Assembly (NCBI GenBank): GCA_963682175.1
Contig: OY821784.1
Coordinates: 27,447,621 to 27,511,620, forward strand
Reading direction: 5' to 3'
DNA from: Triglochin maritima
Taxonomy: Eukaryota > Streptophyta > Magnoliopsida > Alismatales > Juncaginaceae
DNA length: 64,000 bases
Made by a program: the position numbers and the translations under genes
The notes under the pieces: generated by a model
Database searches by the model: none
Told to the model about the DNA's origin: nothing
Seen by the model: only the letters and a program-made list of their open reading frames with translations
Part shown: positions 10,914 through 21,880 of the stretch, in pieces
How positions within the stretch are numbered: position 1 is the stretch's first letter
How the letters are laid out: every line of letters starts with the position of its first letter

Positions 10914-12600
10914 ACTATCTGGCTCGGTGCGCCTCCTCCATGATTTATTTCCTCAGATCATCCACCTTCGGCACCCAGACACAATTCCTAAACGTCAAAC
11001 CTCTATCCACCCCCACACTGATGTCAACTCCTTCCCTCTCAGTCAATTGCAACAGGCTAGCTAACTCATCATCTACACTCTGAGCCTGCACGATCCTCGA
11101 GACTGTCTGGGACTCTACTCTCAGTCCAGCAATCACTGCTCCCTTAGATTGACCCACAAACGGCTTCCACTCTACCAAGGTCTTGATCAGTCTCCACTCC
11201 TGAATGACAGACTGACTATTGAAACCTCCACATTCCTGCTATAGACATCTGCTACTAAATTCATCTTCCTCGGGTGATACGAAATAGTGAAGTCGTAGTC
11301 TTTGATGAACTCAAGTCATCTGCGCTGCCTCATATATAGATCCTTCTATGAGAACAGATAATTCAGACTCTGGTTGTCGGTGAAAACCTTAAACTTCTCT
11401 CCATACAGATAGTGCCTCCAGGTCTTCAAAATATGAACCACTGCTGCTAGCTCAAAGTCATGCGTGGGGTAGTTCTTCTCGTCGACCTTTAGCTGCATCG
11501 AAGCGTACGCCACTGCCTTCCCATGCTGCATGAGCACGCAACCCAAGCCGATCCCTGATGCATCGTTGTAGATCACGTACCCACCGATGCCACTCGGAAG
11601 AGTCAAAATCGGTACCGTCGTCAGTTGCCTCTTCAACTCCTGAAAACGATCCTCACACTTCTGGGACCAAACAAACTTGACACTCTTCTACGTTAGCGCC
11701 GTTAGTGGTGAAGCAAGCTTGGAGAAATCCTTGATGAAACGGCAATACTAGCATGCCATACCTACAAAACTCCTAATCTCCGTCACGCTCGTCGGGGCCT
11801 TCCACTGCATCACAACCTCCACCTTCGCTGGGTCCACTAAGATCCCGTCCTTTGACACAATGTGCCCTAAAATGCTACCTGATCCAGCCAAAACTCGCAC
11901 TTCGTGTACTTAGCATAAATCTTTTGATCCCCCAAGATGTCAAACATAACCCTCAGATGCTCCCAATGTTGCTCTCTATCCGGTGAGTAGACTAGGATGT
12001 TGTCCATGAAGACGATGATGAAACTATTGAGATACGACTTGAACGTTCTGTTCATTAGGTCCATCAATTTTGTAGGTGCATTCATCAATACAAACGGTAT
12101 CACTGGGAACTCAAAGTGTCCGTACCGGATCCTGAAAGTTGTCTTCTGGACGTCTGTCTCCTTGATCCTCAACTAATGATAGTTGGATCGCAGATCTATC
12201 TTAGAGAAAATCTTTGATGTCTGCAACTGATCGAAGAGGTCCTTTATCCTGGGCAAAGGGTACCGGTTCCTGACGGTAACCTTATTCAACATCTTGAAGT
12301 TGTTGCACATCCGCAATGACCCGTCCTTTTTCACAAAAAGCACCAGAGCTCCCCAAGGTGACACACTGGGTCAGATAAACCAAGAATCCATCAACTCTTG
12401 CAACTGCTTCTTCAACTCGTCCAGCTCTGTAGGTGTCATCCGATGCGGAGTCTTCGACTGCAGAGTGGTACTAGCTACCAACTTGATGCTGAACTCAATC
12501 TCTCTGTGTGGCGGTAGTCCAGGGATATTTGTTGGGAACACCTTTGGAAAATCCTGCATGACTTCTATGTCCTCCAACCTTGGGGTCTGGAACTACAAGA
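10914..12600 (-). pseudogene. chromovirus-type pol relic (RT-RNase H)
   Basis: On the minus strand, in order: the pre-RT segment with FPKVFPTNIPGLPPHREIEF (12577-12371); RT motifs [13 protein letters not shown] and [15 protein letters not shown] (12364-12173); RYGHFEFPVIPFVLMNAPTK and FMDNILVYS (12172-11867); RNase H with [17 protein letters not shown] and [10 protein letters not shown] (11636-11346); and the start of the segment leading to integrase, ending VPKVDDLRK (10945). The motif set resembles Tekay/Del-type chromoviruses. Stops interrupt it, for example at the YHQLR position, and the RT catalytic FxDD is FMDN here. Gag, protease and integrase are absent: the left end is cut by the LTR at 10913 and the right end fades at about 12600. 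Confidence 0.85.
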
Positions 12601-12639
12601 GTATGGTCATCAAGAAGGGGAAAATTCCAACGAATGAGA

Positions 12640-13960
12640 GGAGATAATTGTGAGAACTCCAAAGTCCTCATTGGCTTGCAACTCCGAGAAGGATTGTCCT
12701 TTGATCAAGATCAAGGAAAGATATGAGAAGGAAATGAGATACAAGAGAAGAGAAAAGCATGAGAAGGAGAGAAAATATGCAAGAAGAAAGAAAAGAGAAA
12801 GAATAGGAACACCCTTCAAGCGACTTGGGGTGAATCATCATTCTCATCCTCCTCCCGTGAATTTGAGCAATAAGTTCTTGACATGTGTTTTATGGCACAA
12901 AACAGCAACAAGATGAAGCCTTTTGTGAAGACTTCTCTTCCTCTACATCAAACGATCAAGAAAGTACGTACTAACATGTGACAACAAGAATAAAAGATGT
13001 ATCTACATATTCTCTGTTGATTCATACTCTCATGATGAACTCTTAGATGTATTACTTACGCTAGAAGAGAACTTTAAGGTAATGCTAGGGAGAAAATCAT
13101 GATCTTACTTATCGTAATGAATCTATTGATATGGAAAAGGATAAATTGAGCTATGGACTTGACATGTATATATGCCATGGGAAATACTTGCTTGAACGGG
13201 GTAATTAAAACTCCTAAGGCAAAACAGTCATCTAGTGATACTCGTTATATTAGGGCTAAATTGGACAACTTAAAAAGATCTAAAAAATTTAATAGAGGTG
13301 AAAAGATGTTTCACATGCTCTTATGTAGTCAAATTAACAAAAGAACGGATTAGGTTACGTGCATTACTCTAAGATTGTTGAAAACAACTTTGTTCATGTA
13401 TCATCTAGTACTATTGTTTTATTGTCTAAAAGTAAGATGATTTGGGTACCTAAAGCTACTTCACTAGACCAAAACAAATTTAGGTGCTAAAATCATCACT
13501 TGGTTCCTTGGATGTAGGGTAAAACAAAGAAGAGCGATCTTGGACCGGAGGTGCTAAGATGCATGACGGGTGGTCATTTTTTGCGTGTAAAATGATACAA
13601 TCAAAAGGGTGAAACCATCAGGTCTAGTGATGATGCAAAACGATACATTGAATAAATTAACAATGTCAGTAACACTTATCAAATTACTATTAAAAATGTT
13701 CTTATAGTTGATGTTTGAACCAACTTGGTTAGTGTCGGCCATATGACCAATAAGAACTTCCTTGTTTTTACCAACCTATTCCCTATACCATTTCTTATAA
13801 AGATTTAGCATCTATTTTAGAGGATCTAGAAATGAAACATGTATGTTGTTCATGTTGATAGTGTTGATGTATTCTCAAATTAAAAAAATTTAGTCACCTC
13901 AAACGATGATACTAGGCTAAATAATAAAAGATTATGATTATGGGATAACTCTACAAACCT
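12640..13960 (+). pseudogene. Ty1/copia gag-protease relic
   Basis: Plus-strand remains resemble the copia element at 55719-61037. There is a Lys/Arg/Glu-rich stretch (12650-12830), then sequence with VWVPKA at about 13440 matching the WVPK repeats at the end of that gag. Unlike the intact element it continues further, with a CMTGGHF-like piece near 13560 that recalls the SGCSRHMTG region at the copia protease, and ITIKNVL / SVGHMTNKN pieces. Stops are frequent. Element ends could not be found. Confidence 0.5.
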
Positions 13961-14109
13961 GCTAAACTAGGCTTGGGATTGCTGGTCCAGTCATACTTGG
14001 ATGCTGCAAGAGAGACAACCTGCAAGTGGGCTTGGCCCGGAGAATCACTCATTTTATAGTTAGGTCTTCCTTCTTCGGTCTTCTTTCTTCAACAATCAAA
14101 CCTTATTTA
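13961..14109. other. flank of the Harbinger element
   Basis: No gene or recognisable repeat was seen. The last three bases, TTA at 14107-14109, form the left TSD of the DNA transposon that follows. Confidence 0.4.
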
Positions 14110-14597
14110 GGGGGAGTTTGGTTAGCGCAGGGTAAACAGAATGGAATCCAGAAAGGAAAACAAGGAGAAAGGAAAGGAAAGACCATGATTCCCCCTACTT
14201 GTTTGGGTCTGTTCCAGAAAAAAAATGAACTGCTCTTGATTCCCTTTGTGACTGTTTTGTTCAAAGCAGAGAATCAAACTATAATTATTTTTTTGACATG
14301 AATAACCTGTATTTATGAAGATCTTTTGTCAAATATACATGTAAAAATGAATAAATTTCTTCCTCAATAAATAAAAATAAAGGAAAATCAACATCTTTAC
14401 TCATCTAAATACCAATAACATATAATAGTTGTCCTCCAAAAACATATAAAATATACGTCTAGTAAACATACATCAACTACCAACACCAAATATCATCCAA
14501 AGACATATAAAACCTACTTGAAAGTCATACACAAAGCAAAATAAACCATAAAAGTTCAAAGTCTAAATAAAACAAATAAACATACGAGTCCCAAAAA

Positions 14598-15300
14598 TCA
14601 CAAAGTAATTCTACGATCTCTAGCCCTCCAAGCATCGAACATGTTTTGGACCATTGAATTTCTGAAATTAGTCCACGGATCAGATACAGCAATGGAGGTT
14701 TTGTACTCCACTTTATTTTCTTCGTCAATTTCATCACCGTCACATTCAACCTCCTCATAGAAGTCGTCATCATCAAATGATTCCGGAGGCATGTATCTCT
14801 TTACCCAGTTATGTTATAAAGCACAAGCAAGCACAATACGTCCATGTGTTGTAAACTAAACCAAGAAGGGCTTCTAAGAATTCCCCATCTTCCCTTGAGT
14901 AACTTGAAGCATCGTTCAATCACATTTCTAGCTTTTGCATGCCTTAAGTTGAAAAATTCTTTAGCGGTTTGTGGTTGTCGTGGACCATTATTCCACTCTC
15001 TAAGATGGTAAAGATGTCCTCTATATGGTGCAAGGAATCCCTCTCCATTAGTATATCCACCATCACATAGATAATAACAACCTTAACACATTGGAAAAAT
15101 AATAATTTTGTTACTCTTACTAAGTAGGACTTAATGAAATGTTTTCGTGAACTAACTGTATGAATCATGAATAAAATTGAAATGAACTAACTGTCAATAA
15201 TTTATCCTTTAAAATAATGTGATACACTTAAGATTTTTTACCTTTATTAAAGCTCAAAATGTTCAACTTAATAATTGTTTTTCTTCCACATGCAGATTGC
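14598..15300 (-). pseudogene. PIF/Harbinger transposase relic (DDE_Tnp_4)
   Basis: The minus strand between 15057 and 14850 encodes GYTNGEGFLAPYRG, YHLREW, AKEFFNLRHAKARNVIERCF and LLKGRWGILR. This is the third-acidic-residue region of plant PIF/ALP1-like transposases, with the catalytic Glu in RNVIER. The C-terminal piece, with an acidic run then WTNFRNSMVQNMFDAW (14792-14598), matches the usual W-x-x-x-R-x-x-x-x-x-x-M-W/F ending. Frames shift between the two pieces, and the N-terminal half with the first two Asp residues is missing or unreadable. It is therefore dead. Confidence 0.75.
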
Positions 15301-15359
15301 TCACCAATGCTCCTCCCATCTCGTGTCATGCATGCCCTTCGGTAGGTTGTAGAGGTCTC

Positions 15360-15675
15360 GACCTCGTTCCTCAGAATCAGAGATGTTGAGGACGGAGATG
15401 TTGGCAAAGGTGGGGAGAGGACGACGGAGACCGGGATCGGGCGGCGCCGAGTTTGAGGATGGAGATGTTGGCGGTTATGGGGAGATGTTGGCGGAGGTGG
15501 GGAGAGGACGAGACCGGGAAGGGGCGGCGCGGGTGGTTGGTGGTCACTGGGGGTGTGGGATTTGGTCGGGGGTTTCGAATTCGGGGGTGTGGGATTAGCT
15601 TTTTGTTAGAGGAGAGAGAGAGAGGAGAGGGTAATGAAAGAGGAAAGAGAATGGAAATAGCTAGGATGGGGTGGG
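15360..15675. repeat. GC-rich imperfect tandem repeat in the Harbinger element
   Basis: The phrase 'gagatgttggcg...aggtggggagaggacg' recurs two to three times at 15383-15520, followed by G-rich sequence. Base composition is very unlike the AT-rich surroundings. Overlapping frames on both strands (15377-15715, 15383-15598, 15453-15683) come from this composition and are not taken as genes. Confidence 0.5.
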
Positions 15676-16910
15676 TGATGTGAATTAAATTTATACCGCA
15701 AGTGCACGACGTCAATGGAGACGTGGCAAATACGGGTCGAACACAAGGAGGGAGAGATTTGTTATTAATGTGATTTCGATTGGGGGAAAGAAGGAGAGAA
15801 GAAATAAGTTGGTTTTGAGATTTTTGATTTTTAATTATCTAAAGCAAGAAACAAGAACAATTAAAACTAAAACAAGAACAAAGAGGTGAATTCCGTTGGG
15901 TGGAGGTTTAGATTTAAGGTTTAGATTAGAGAATTCAGAAACTTATAATAAATCATATTAGTTATAAAGCATTACATGATAAATGATTTAACATAAACTC
16001 AAGTAATCAAAATATACTAACACGAAATTAAAATAATAACTTTTATTCTTCTTCTCTTCACCCTAAATCTGTCACCTCCACCCTTTGGAAAGAGGTAGAA
16101 ACTCATGGATGGAAAGGAGGAGAAGAGGACCTAGAGGAATTACAAAAGAAAAGTAAAAACAAGAAATAAAAGACAGAATTTTATTACTAAAGTGAAGAGT
16201 ACAAAACTGAAAATAAAAACAACTAAAAACTAGGTCTAAGGCCAAGGACCCTTCTACCATCGTTCTCGGGGCTATTTATAGCCGATACAAGGGATCCCAA
16301 TATATAAATGGAACGTACACACGTCAATACAGCATTGGTAAAAATTTGAGCACACGGATCGACTTTTGTGCGGCTAAATCGCCGCAATTTGTACATGAGG
16401 TGCGGCGAAATCGCCACCTTTTTAGCTCGGATTCGATCCAGATTTTTCCTGTGTGTTTATGGTATGATTTGATCCTCCTTTGCGCGTCTGGATTGATTCT
16501 TTCCATTCTTTTGAGCTCCGGATTAATTCCTTTATATATATGGAGATTCACATTGATTTTTCTTTAGATTTTCTCCATAATAATAAAAGCTACTCGTGAT
16601 TTGCAATTAGGTCCTTGACTTTTTGCAATTAAGTCCCCGGCTACTTTTGTGCTTAAGTCTTTGTTCTTTTTGTAATTAGATCTTGAATGCTTTTATGCTT
16701 GGATACATTTCCATTTGTAACCTGATAAACTTGAACTTGGTCTTTATGATAGAAATGAGTCTTTTGCACGCGTTTATGCTCGAGATGTGGGCAAATTGCA
16801 TTCAGGTCCCTGTATTCTGTAAATAAGACTAAACACATACCTTAGTAGCATTTATTGATGTAAAAGTAATCTAAATGAAAGACATATGATGCAATGTATG
16901 CAATGCATCA
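15676..16910 (-). repeat. 3' LTR of the gypsy element
   Basis: 1235 bp, TG...CA ends. Contains TATAAATA on the minus strand (16280-16273) and two inverted repeats at 16369-16386 (TGCGGC/GCCGCA) and 16399-16418. Confidence 0.9.
16273..16418 (-). promoter_or_regulatory. LTR inverted repeat plus TATA
   Basis: Imperfect inverted repeat GGTGCGGCGAAATCGCCACC (16399-16418) lies 118 nt from the TATA box (16273-16280), the same spacing as in the sister LTRs although the repeat sequence differs. Confidence 0.6.
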
Positions 16911-17038
16911 AATACCCCCACACCTAGATTTTGCTAGTCCCTAGCAAAACAGAAAATAAGAAAAATAAAAATAGGGAAATCCTAACTCATTTTCGTAGGA
17001 ATCACGGTTGCACTTAGCATGTGCAACAAGCCTTTAAA

Positions 17039-17058
17039 CCTCCTTGTTGCCAAGGAGG
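17039..17058 (-). other. conserved GNRA-loop hairpin
   Basis: Sense (minus) strand reads CCTCCTTGGCAACAAGGAGG: a perfect 8-bp stem with GCAA loop, 128 nt before the 3' LTR. Confidence 0.65.
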
Positions 17059-17999
17059 ACGAGTTTTGTCTCGTGAGGGTTTTCAGTTGACACACCCACA
17101 AAGTCTTAATTCAACATTCCATTAATAGCTCTCAATATCCCTACCTCAACCTTATACATCTCACTTCGAATTCTTGTATGCTCATTATATGAATCTAACT
17201 CATTAAAAATATGACTTGGTCTTTGTTCCTCCAACATTCACACCACTAACCCTTCTACACATGATATTACTTAAATTATTTTGCACGCCTCCTCTGGTGG
17301 TGAAGTATCATTCGGATCAACCATGGCATGGATCATTCTTTTAGCTTTGGGCCTTGAGTATTTTTTTTTCTTTTCTTCCGTGATTCAACACATTTGCTTT
17401 TTGACACTTTTACCCTTTTTGCATTCGTGTAGCGAGTTTGGTCGATAATCCCGAGCTGGTAGACTCAAGTTACCGGGTTTCAAGATACCCCTACGGACCA
17501 GTGACTCAAAGGCTTGGGCTTTTGTAATCATTTTGCAAAATGTGTTTTCTGCACTTTATTCCTTTATTTTTATTTTTATTTTCCTCAAGGCTTAATTGCT
17601 ATTAGAAGTCCACACTTCCCGGTATATTTTCCTCAACCTCTGCTTTTTATCAACCACTTCAAAGATTTGATTCATCCAATTTAAGTGCATACATGTCTTA
17701 AAGGGCAATGAGTTATTTCTTTGGAACTTAGATTTATGTCATAATTTCTACAAGCAGAACTATATAATAAGGAACAAAAACTCAATGCAATTTGTACACG
17801 GGTTCTGGCAGTTCAATCTTAAGCTATGTCATGAAACATTGAATTTTTTTTTAGAAATAAAAGACAGATCTATAGATAAATATATACATAAACATCCCCC
17901 CACACCTAAATCATGCATTGTCCTCAATGTATGCAAATATAAAGCAAATGAACTTATTACCTTGGTGAACTGCGGTGGAAGGATGAAATTTGCTCAAAG
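17059..17999 (-). mobile_element. non-coding 3' internal region of the gypsy element
   Basis: About 0.9 kb between the protease relic and the hairpin. No convincing frame. The 74-codon plus frame at 17785 is antisense and treated as chance. Confidence 0.5.
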
Positions 18000-20571
18000 T
18001 CAACCATAGTCAGAACTGGATTGAATGACACCATATTGGTGCATGTATCCAGTTGAATTGTTCCCCATGTTGCAATGAGAGTCCTGAGTCACAGGTTCCA
18101 CACCCCTCACATAAATAGGTTCTCTTATTTGCTCGAGTGATGGTGGGTGTGTAGATGAATTTCTCCTCTTTTTCTTATTTCCTTTTTGATTTTGTGATGA
18201 TTCAGAAATATTATAGATTCGTGATTTCATCACAACGTCACTTTGATTGCATATTATTTCTGGCTCACTATCAATATGAAAGATATTAAATTCAGCTTTT
18301 AAGTTCCCAAAAGATAATTGCATGAGCTCATTACGACAGTTTATCAATGCTTCCGAAGTGGCTAAAAAGGGTCTGCCTAGAATTACAGGGATTTGTCGGT
18401 TAGGATTTACAACAGGTGTGGTATCTAGTACGACAAAATCCACTGGGTAAATGAAGTCACCAACCTTGATCAAAACATCCTCTACTATACCTCTTGGTTT
18501 CTTAATAGAACAATCAGCAAATTGAAGGGTTGTCTTAGAGGGTTTTAGTGGACCAAGGTTCATTTGCTCATAGACAGAGTACGGGAGTAGGTTAACACTA
18601 GCACCAAGGTCTAGAAGGGCTTTGTTGATAAAAGTATCTCCTATTGCACATGAAATTGTGGGACATCCAGGATCCTTCTATTTTATAGGAGACGAGTTTG
18701 ACAGGATAGAGCTTATGTTTGCAGTTAAGAATGCCTTCTTTGGTACGTTCGTTTTTCGTTTTTTTAGTGCACAGATCTTTTAAGAATTTAGCATAAGCAG
18801 GTATTTGTTGAATCATGTCTAAGAGTGGAATGTTCACCTTAACTTGCTTAAATACTTCCAAGATTTTCTCTATTTGTGCACTTGAGTTCTTTTTGAGTCT
18901 ATTGGGGAATGGAGCTTTAGGGACATAGACTCGCTCAGGTTCAGGTTGAGCTATGGGTTCAGGTTGAGTAGGTGGGTTGGACGTTTCAGCTTGGACGTCG
19001 GGTTCAATGGTTAGGTCATATGTGGTAGTTTGATGGCTAGATTGATTAGACGTTCTAGGATTTACCACATTATTATCAATCTGTCTTCCGGACCGTAATG
19101 ATACTACTGCATTTATTTGTTGGAATGGTCCTTCCTCATTAACCATTTGAACCGGTCTAGGGTTGTTATTTCCTGAAGGTGTCTGATAGGATTGATATGA
19201 ATTATTAGATCTAGGGTTCACCTCAGGTTGACTTGGAAATCGACCCTTTTCTCTTTCACCTACTATTTGTGCTAGTTGGCTGACTTGTGTCTCTAGCCTT
19301 TGGAAGGTCTGGTTGGTTGTTTGTATAAAGGTTTTCATCAAATTTTCCAAGCTTGTCAACCTAACCTCATGATCGTTATTGTTACTAAACCCAGATGATG
19401 TATTATTTTGGTTATACGGGTTTGGTTGTTGTCTAGGAGGTTGACCCTGTTGGTTTGATGAGAAATTGGAATTATTACGCCAACCCGAGTTATAGGTTGA
19501 TGCGTATGGGTCATTTCTAGCATGGTTATACATGGCATTAACTTGGTCCCATTCCGCACAATCCTCCATTACATGACCAGTCTGACCACATCTAGAGCAA
19601 GGGATAGACGAGGCTTGATTCACTCGGTTTTGGGTTCGTAACTCTAAACTTTCCATTCTGCGCATAAGGGTAGCTAGTTTTGCTTCAGCCGCTATGTTGG
19701 CATCTACAGCTAAGACACCTGGTTTGGGTTGGCTTGCTATTCAAGATCCAATACTTGGGTTAAGCGGTGTTCTAGCATTGTCCCATTGCATACTGTTTTC
19801 AGCTAATTCCTCAAGAAAAGTCCAGGCATCATTTTCATTTTTCGACATAAAGTTCCCTTGGCTTACGGATTCTACCATAACCCTAGATGTGGGTACCAAT
19901 CCCTCATAAACAATTTGGCACAATTACCATATTGGAATTCCGTGATGATGGCATTGGGTCAGCACATTTTTAAATCTTTCTAGATAGGAATAGAACGGCT
20001 CGCTCTCATATTGAACGAATGCAACAATTTCATTCCTAATCCTCATAGTCTTATGGTTGGGAAAATATTTTTTCAGGAATACTTGAACAAACTCAGCCCA
20101 ACTCCTAATAGATCTTTCGGCTAGACTATATAGTCATTTCTTAGCGTCGTCCTTTAGTGCTAGAGGCACAAATTTCAGACGCACTGCCTCCTCAGGGATA
20201 TGCTGGTATTGCATAAGAGAGCAGATTTCCTCAAATTCTCTAAGGAAGAGATATGGGTCTTCCCTAGAGGTGAACTTAGGCAACATACTCATGTATTGTG
20301 CCTTAAGTTCGAAGTCGCGACCCGGTATGGTGGGCATAACGATGCACGATGGCTGAGCAGCCATCGCTGGATAGCATCGATCCCTCAGAGTTATAGGTTG
20401 TGCAACAGGCGGGTCCACTACGTTCTCACCCATTGGATCCGGGTGAGGTGGTGCAACAGGTGGATTGGGGCTAAGTTCCAGATTGGAATCTAGATGAACT
20501 CGTGAGAGTCGATTACTCAAGTCCCGAATCCAAATCTGAGTGCACCGGGTTGAATCAATTTTTGAATTCAA
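18000..20571 (-). pseudogene. gypsy gag-protease, broken
   Basis: Minus strand, in order: N-terminal linker and gag domain (20571-20134: AQPSCIVMPTIPGRDFELK, FLREFEEIC, LKDDAKK; continued with IWQLCQIVYEGL near 19920); MRRMESLELR then zinc knuckle CSRCGQTGHVMEDC (about 19600); Asn/Gln-rich linker; a coiled segment FIQTTNQTFQRLETQVSQL; KVNIPLLDMIQQIPAYAKFL (about 18800); aspartic protease with LLDLGASVNLLPYSVY at about 18620 and FADCSIKKPRGIVEDVLIKV, IPVILGRPFL after it; and a Ser/Lys-rich tail. Frameshifts and stops break it at about 20130, 19700 and 18600. Gag would package RNA and protease would mature it, but this copy cannot make a full product. Confidence 0.85.
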
Positions 20572-21854
20572 ATTTGAAATTTAAATTCCAAATTTAATTT
20601 CAAGAATTAATTACAAATAATTTTTTTTTATATTTTCGTTTTTTTTTCAAAAGGGAAACAAACAATAGAATGGGGAAAGATGAGAAAGGAATCCTAATCT
20701 AGAGAATTTAGGTGAGAAGAGAAAGAAGACTCAGATGAGAAGGGAAACCTAACTCTAAAGATAGAAAGAGGGTTGGTCAGAAATTCCTAAGAAAGCACGG
20801 TTCAAACAATCCTAGACCTAGTGTCGCTTAGATCTAGACGACTCCTAACTGGTTGAGTCGAATTGATTTGCTTGATTCACCTCCCTCACTAATCAAACCA
20901 ACTTGGCCAGGCCGTGTATAGCTAGTGGGGGCGCTTCCGACAGAGTCGGTGCCAATTAGACAACCACTTCGCTTGGAAGACTTACGTCAACACAAAAACA
21001 CTTTCTAGACACCAAATTAAATTCAATCGGCTTCAGGTCATAGCAGTCAAACCAATTCTTCTCCTTAAATGAGTCCGAGTCCTTAGGGGTCAATGTCTAA
21101 TTGATTTTAATTTAAGGCTTGGGTGACACTTTAGGATTGTGATTTGTGGGCCACGGAAGGGTGATGAAATCTCCACCGTATCTTTGCCTACGGAGTTTCT
21201 CTTAAGATAGTTTAACTTAGATCTAGCAAAGATAGTCAAACAATGGTCTTTAGAGGGGGCAATTGCAAGGTTGTATGCAAACTAGATTATATGCTTAAAT
21301 GCAATCGATGAAAACCACGATACGTACCTTGACTCCAGCACTCTTCAACAGAAATTGATTTGCAAGAATTTAGCAAGAATAATGCATACAAAACGCTAGA
21401 TGATGCATGCACTAAGGCCTTTCTAATTTTGCTGATTTTAGGTCAGAGTTGAATTATTGCCAATTATGGAATTTTTTTTTGCCCTAACACATGCAGTTCT
21501 ACTAAAAGGAAATTTTCTGAAAATAGAAATTACGAGGAAAAGATGCAACAAAGGTTACCTTATGCAATGCTCAGTCGGGTTCACCGCCCGCTCTCGAAAT
21601 TTCAGATGCTCCACGCGTCCACCCAGAGATGGTGCTAACCCCAGAAAAATTTGAAGCCCAGAAGCTTTAGGTGTGCGGCGATTCCGCCGCAGGTTGCTCT
21701 TGGTATGCGGCGATTCTACCGCCCTTGTTGCTCAGACTACGTTCAGATTTCGCCGCGCGCTCTGTTGTCTCCTGAAACACAAACCCAAATACTTAGATCG
21801 CGTACAAGATAAACAAAACAGAATCGAAATCAACAAAGAACAAAATCTGCGTCG
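20572..21854 (-). mobile_element. gypsy 5' leader
   Basis: About 1.3 kb of untranslated leader. Two short inverted repeats built on TGCGGCG/CGCCGCA lie at 21674-21691 and 21706-21724, the outer one starting 156 nt from the LTR edge. Frames at 21457 and 21673 are not genes. Confidence 0.5.
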
Positions 21855-21874
21855 CCTTCCCGGCAATGGCGCCA
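21855..21874 (-). other. primer-binding site, tRNA-Asp
   Basis: Minus strand TGGCGCCATTGCCGGGAAGG, 6 nt from the 5' LTR. It matches the complement of the plant tRNA-Asp(GTC) 3' end at most positions. Confidence 0.75.
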
Positions 21875-21880
21875 AAAACT

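Noticed and set aside
15377..15715. Overlapping frames on both strands in a GC-rich block
   Set aside because: They arise from compositional bias and tandem repetition inside the Harbinger element, and one runs across the LTR boundary.
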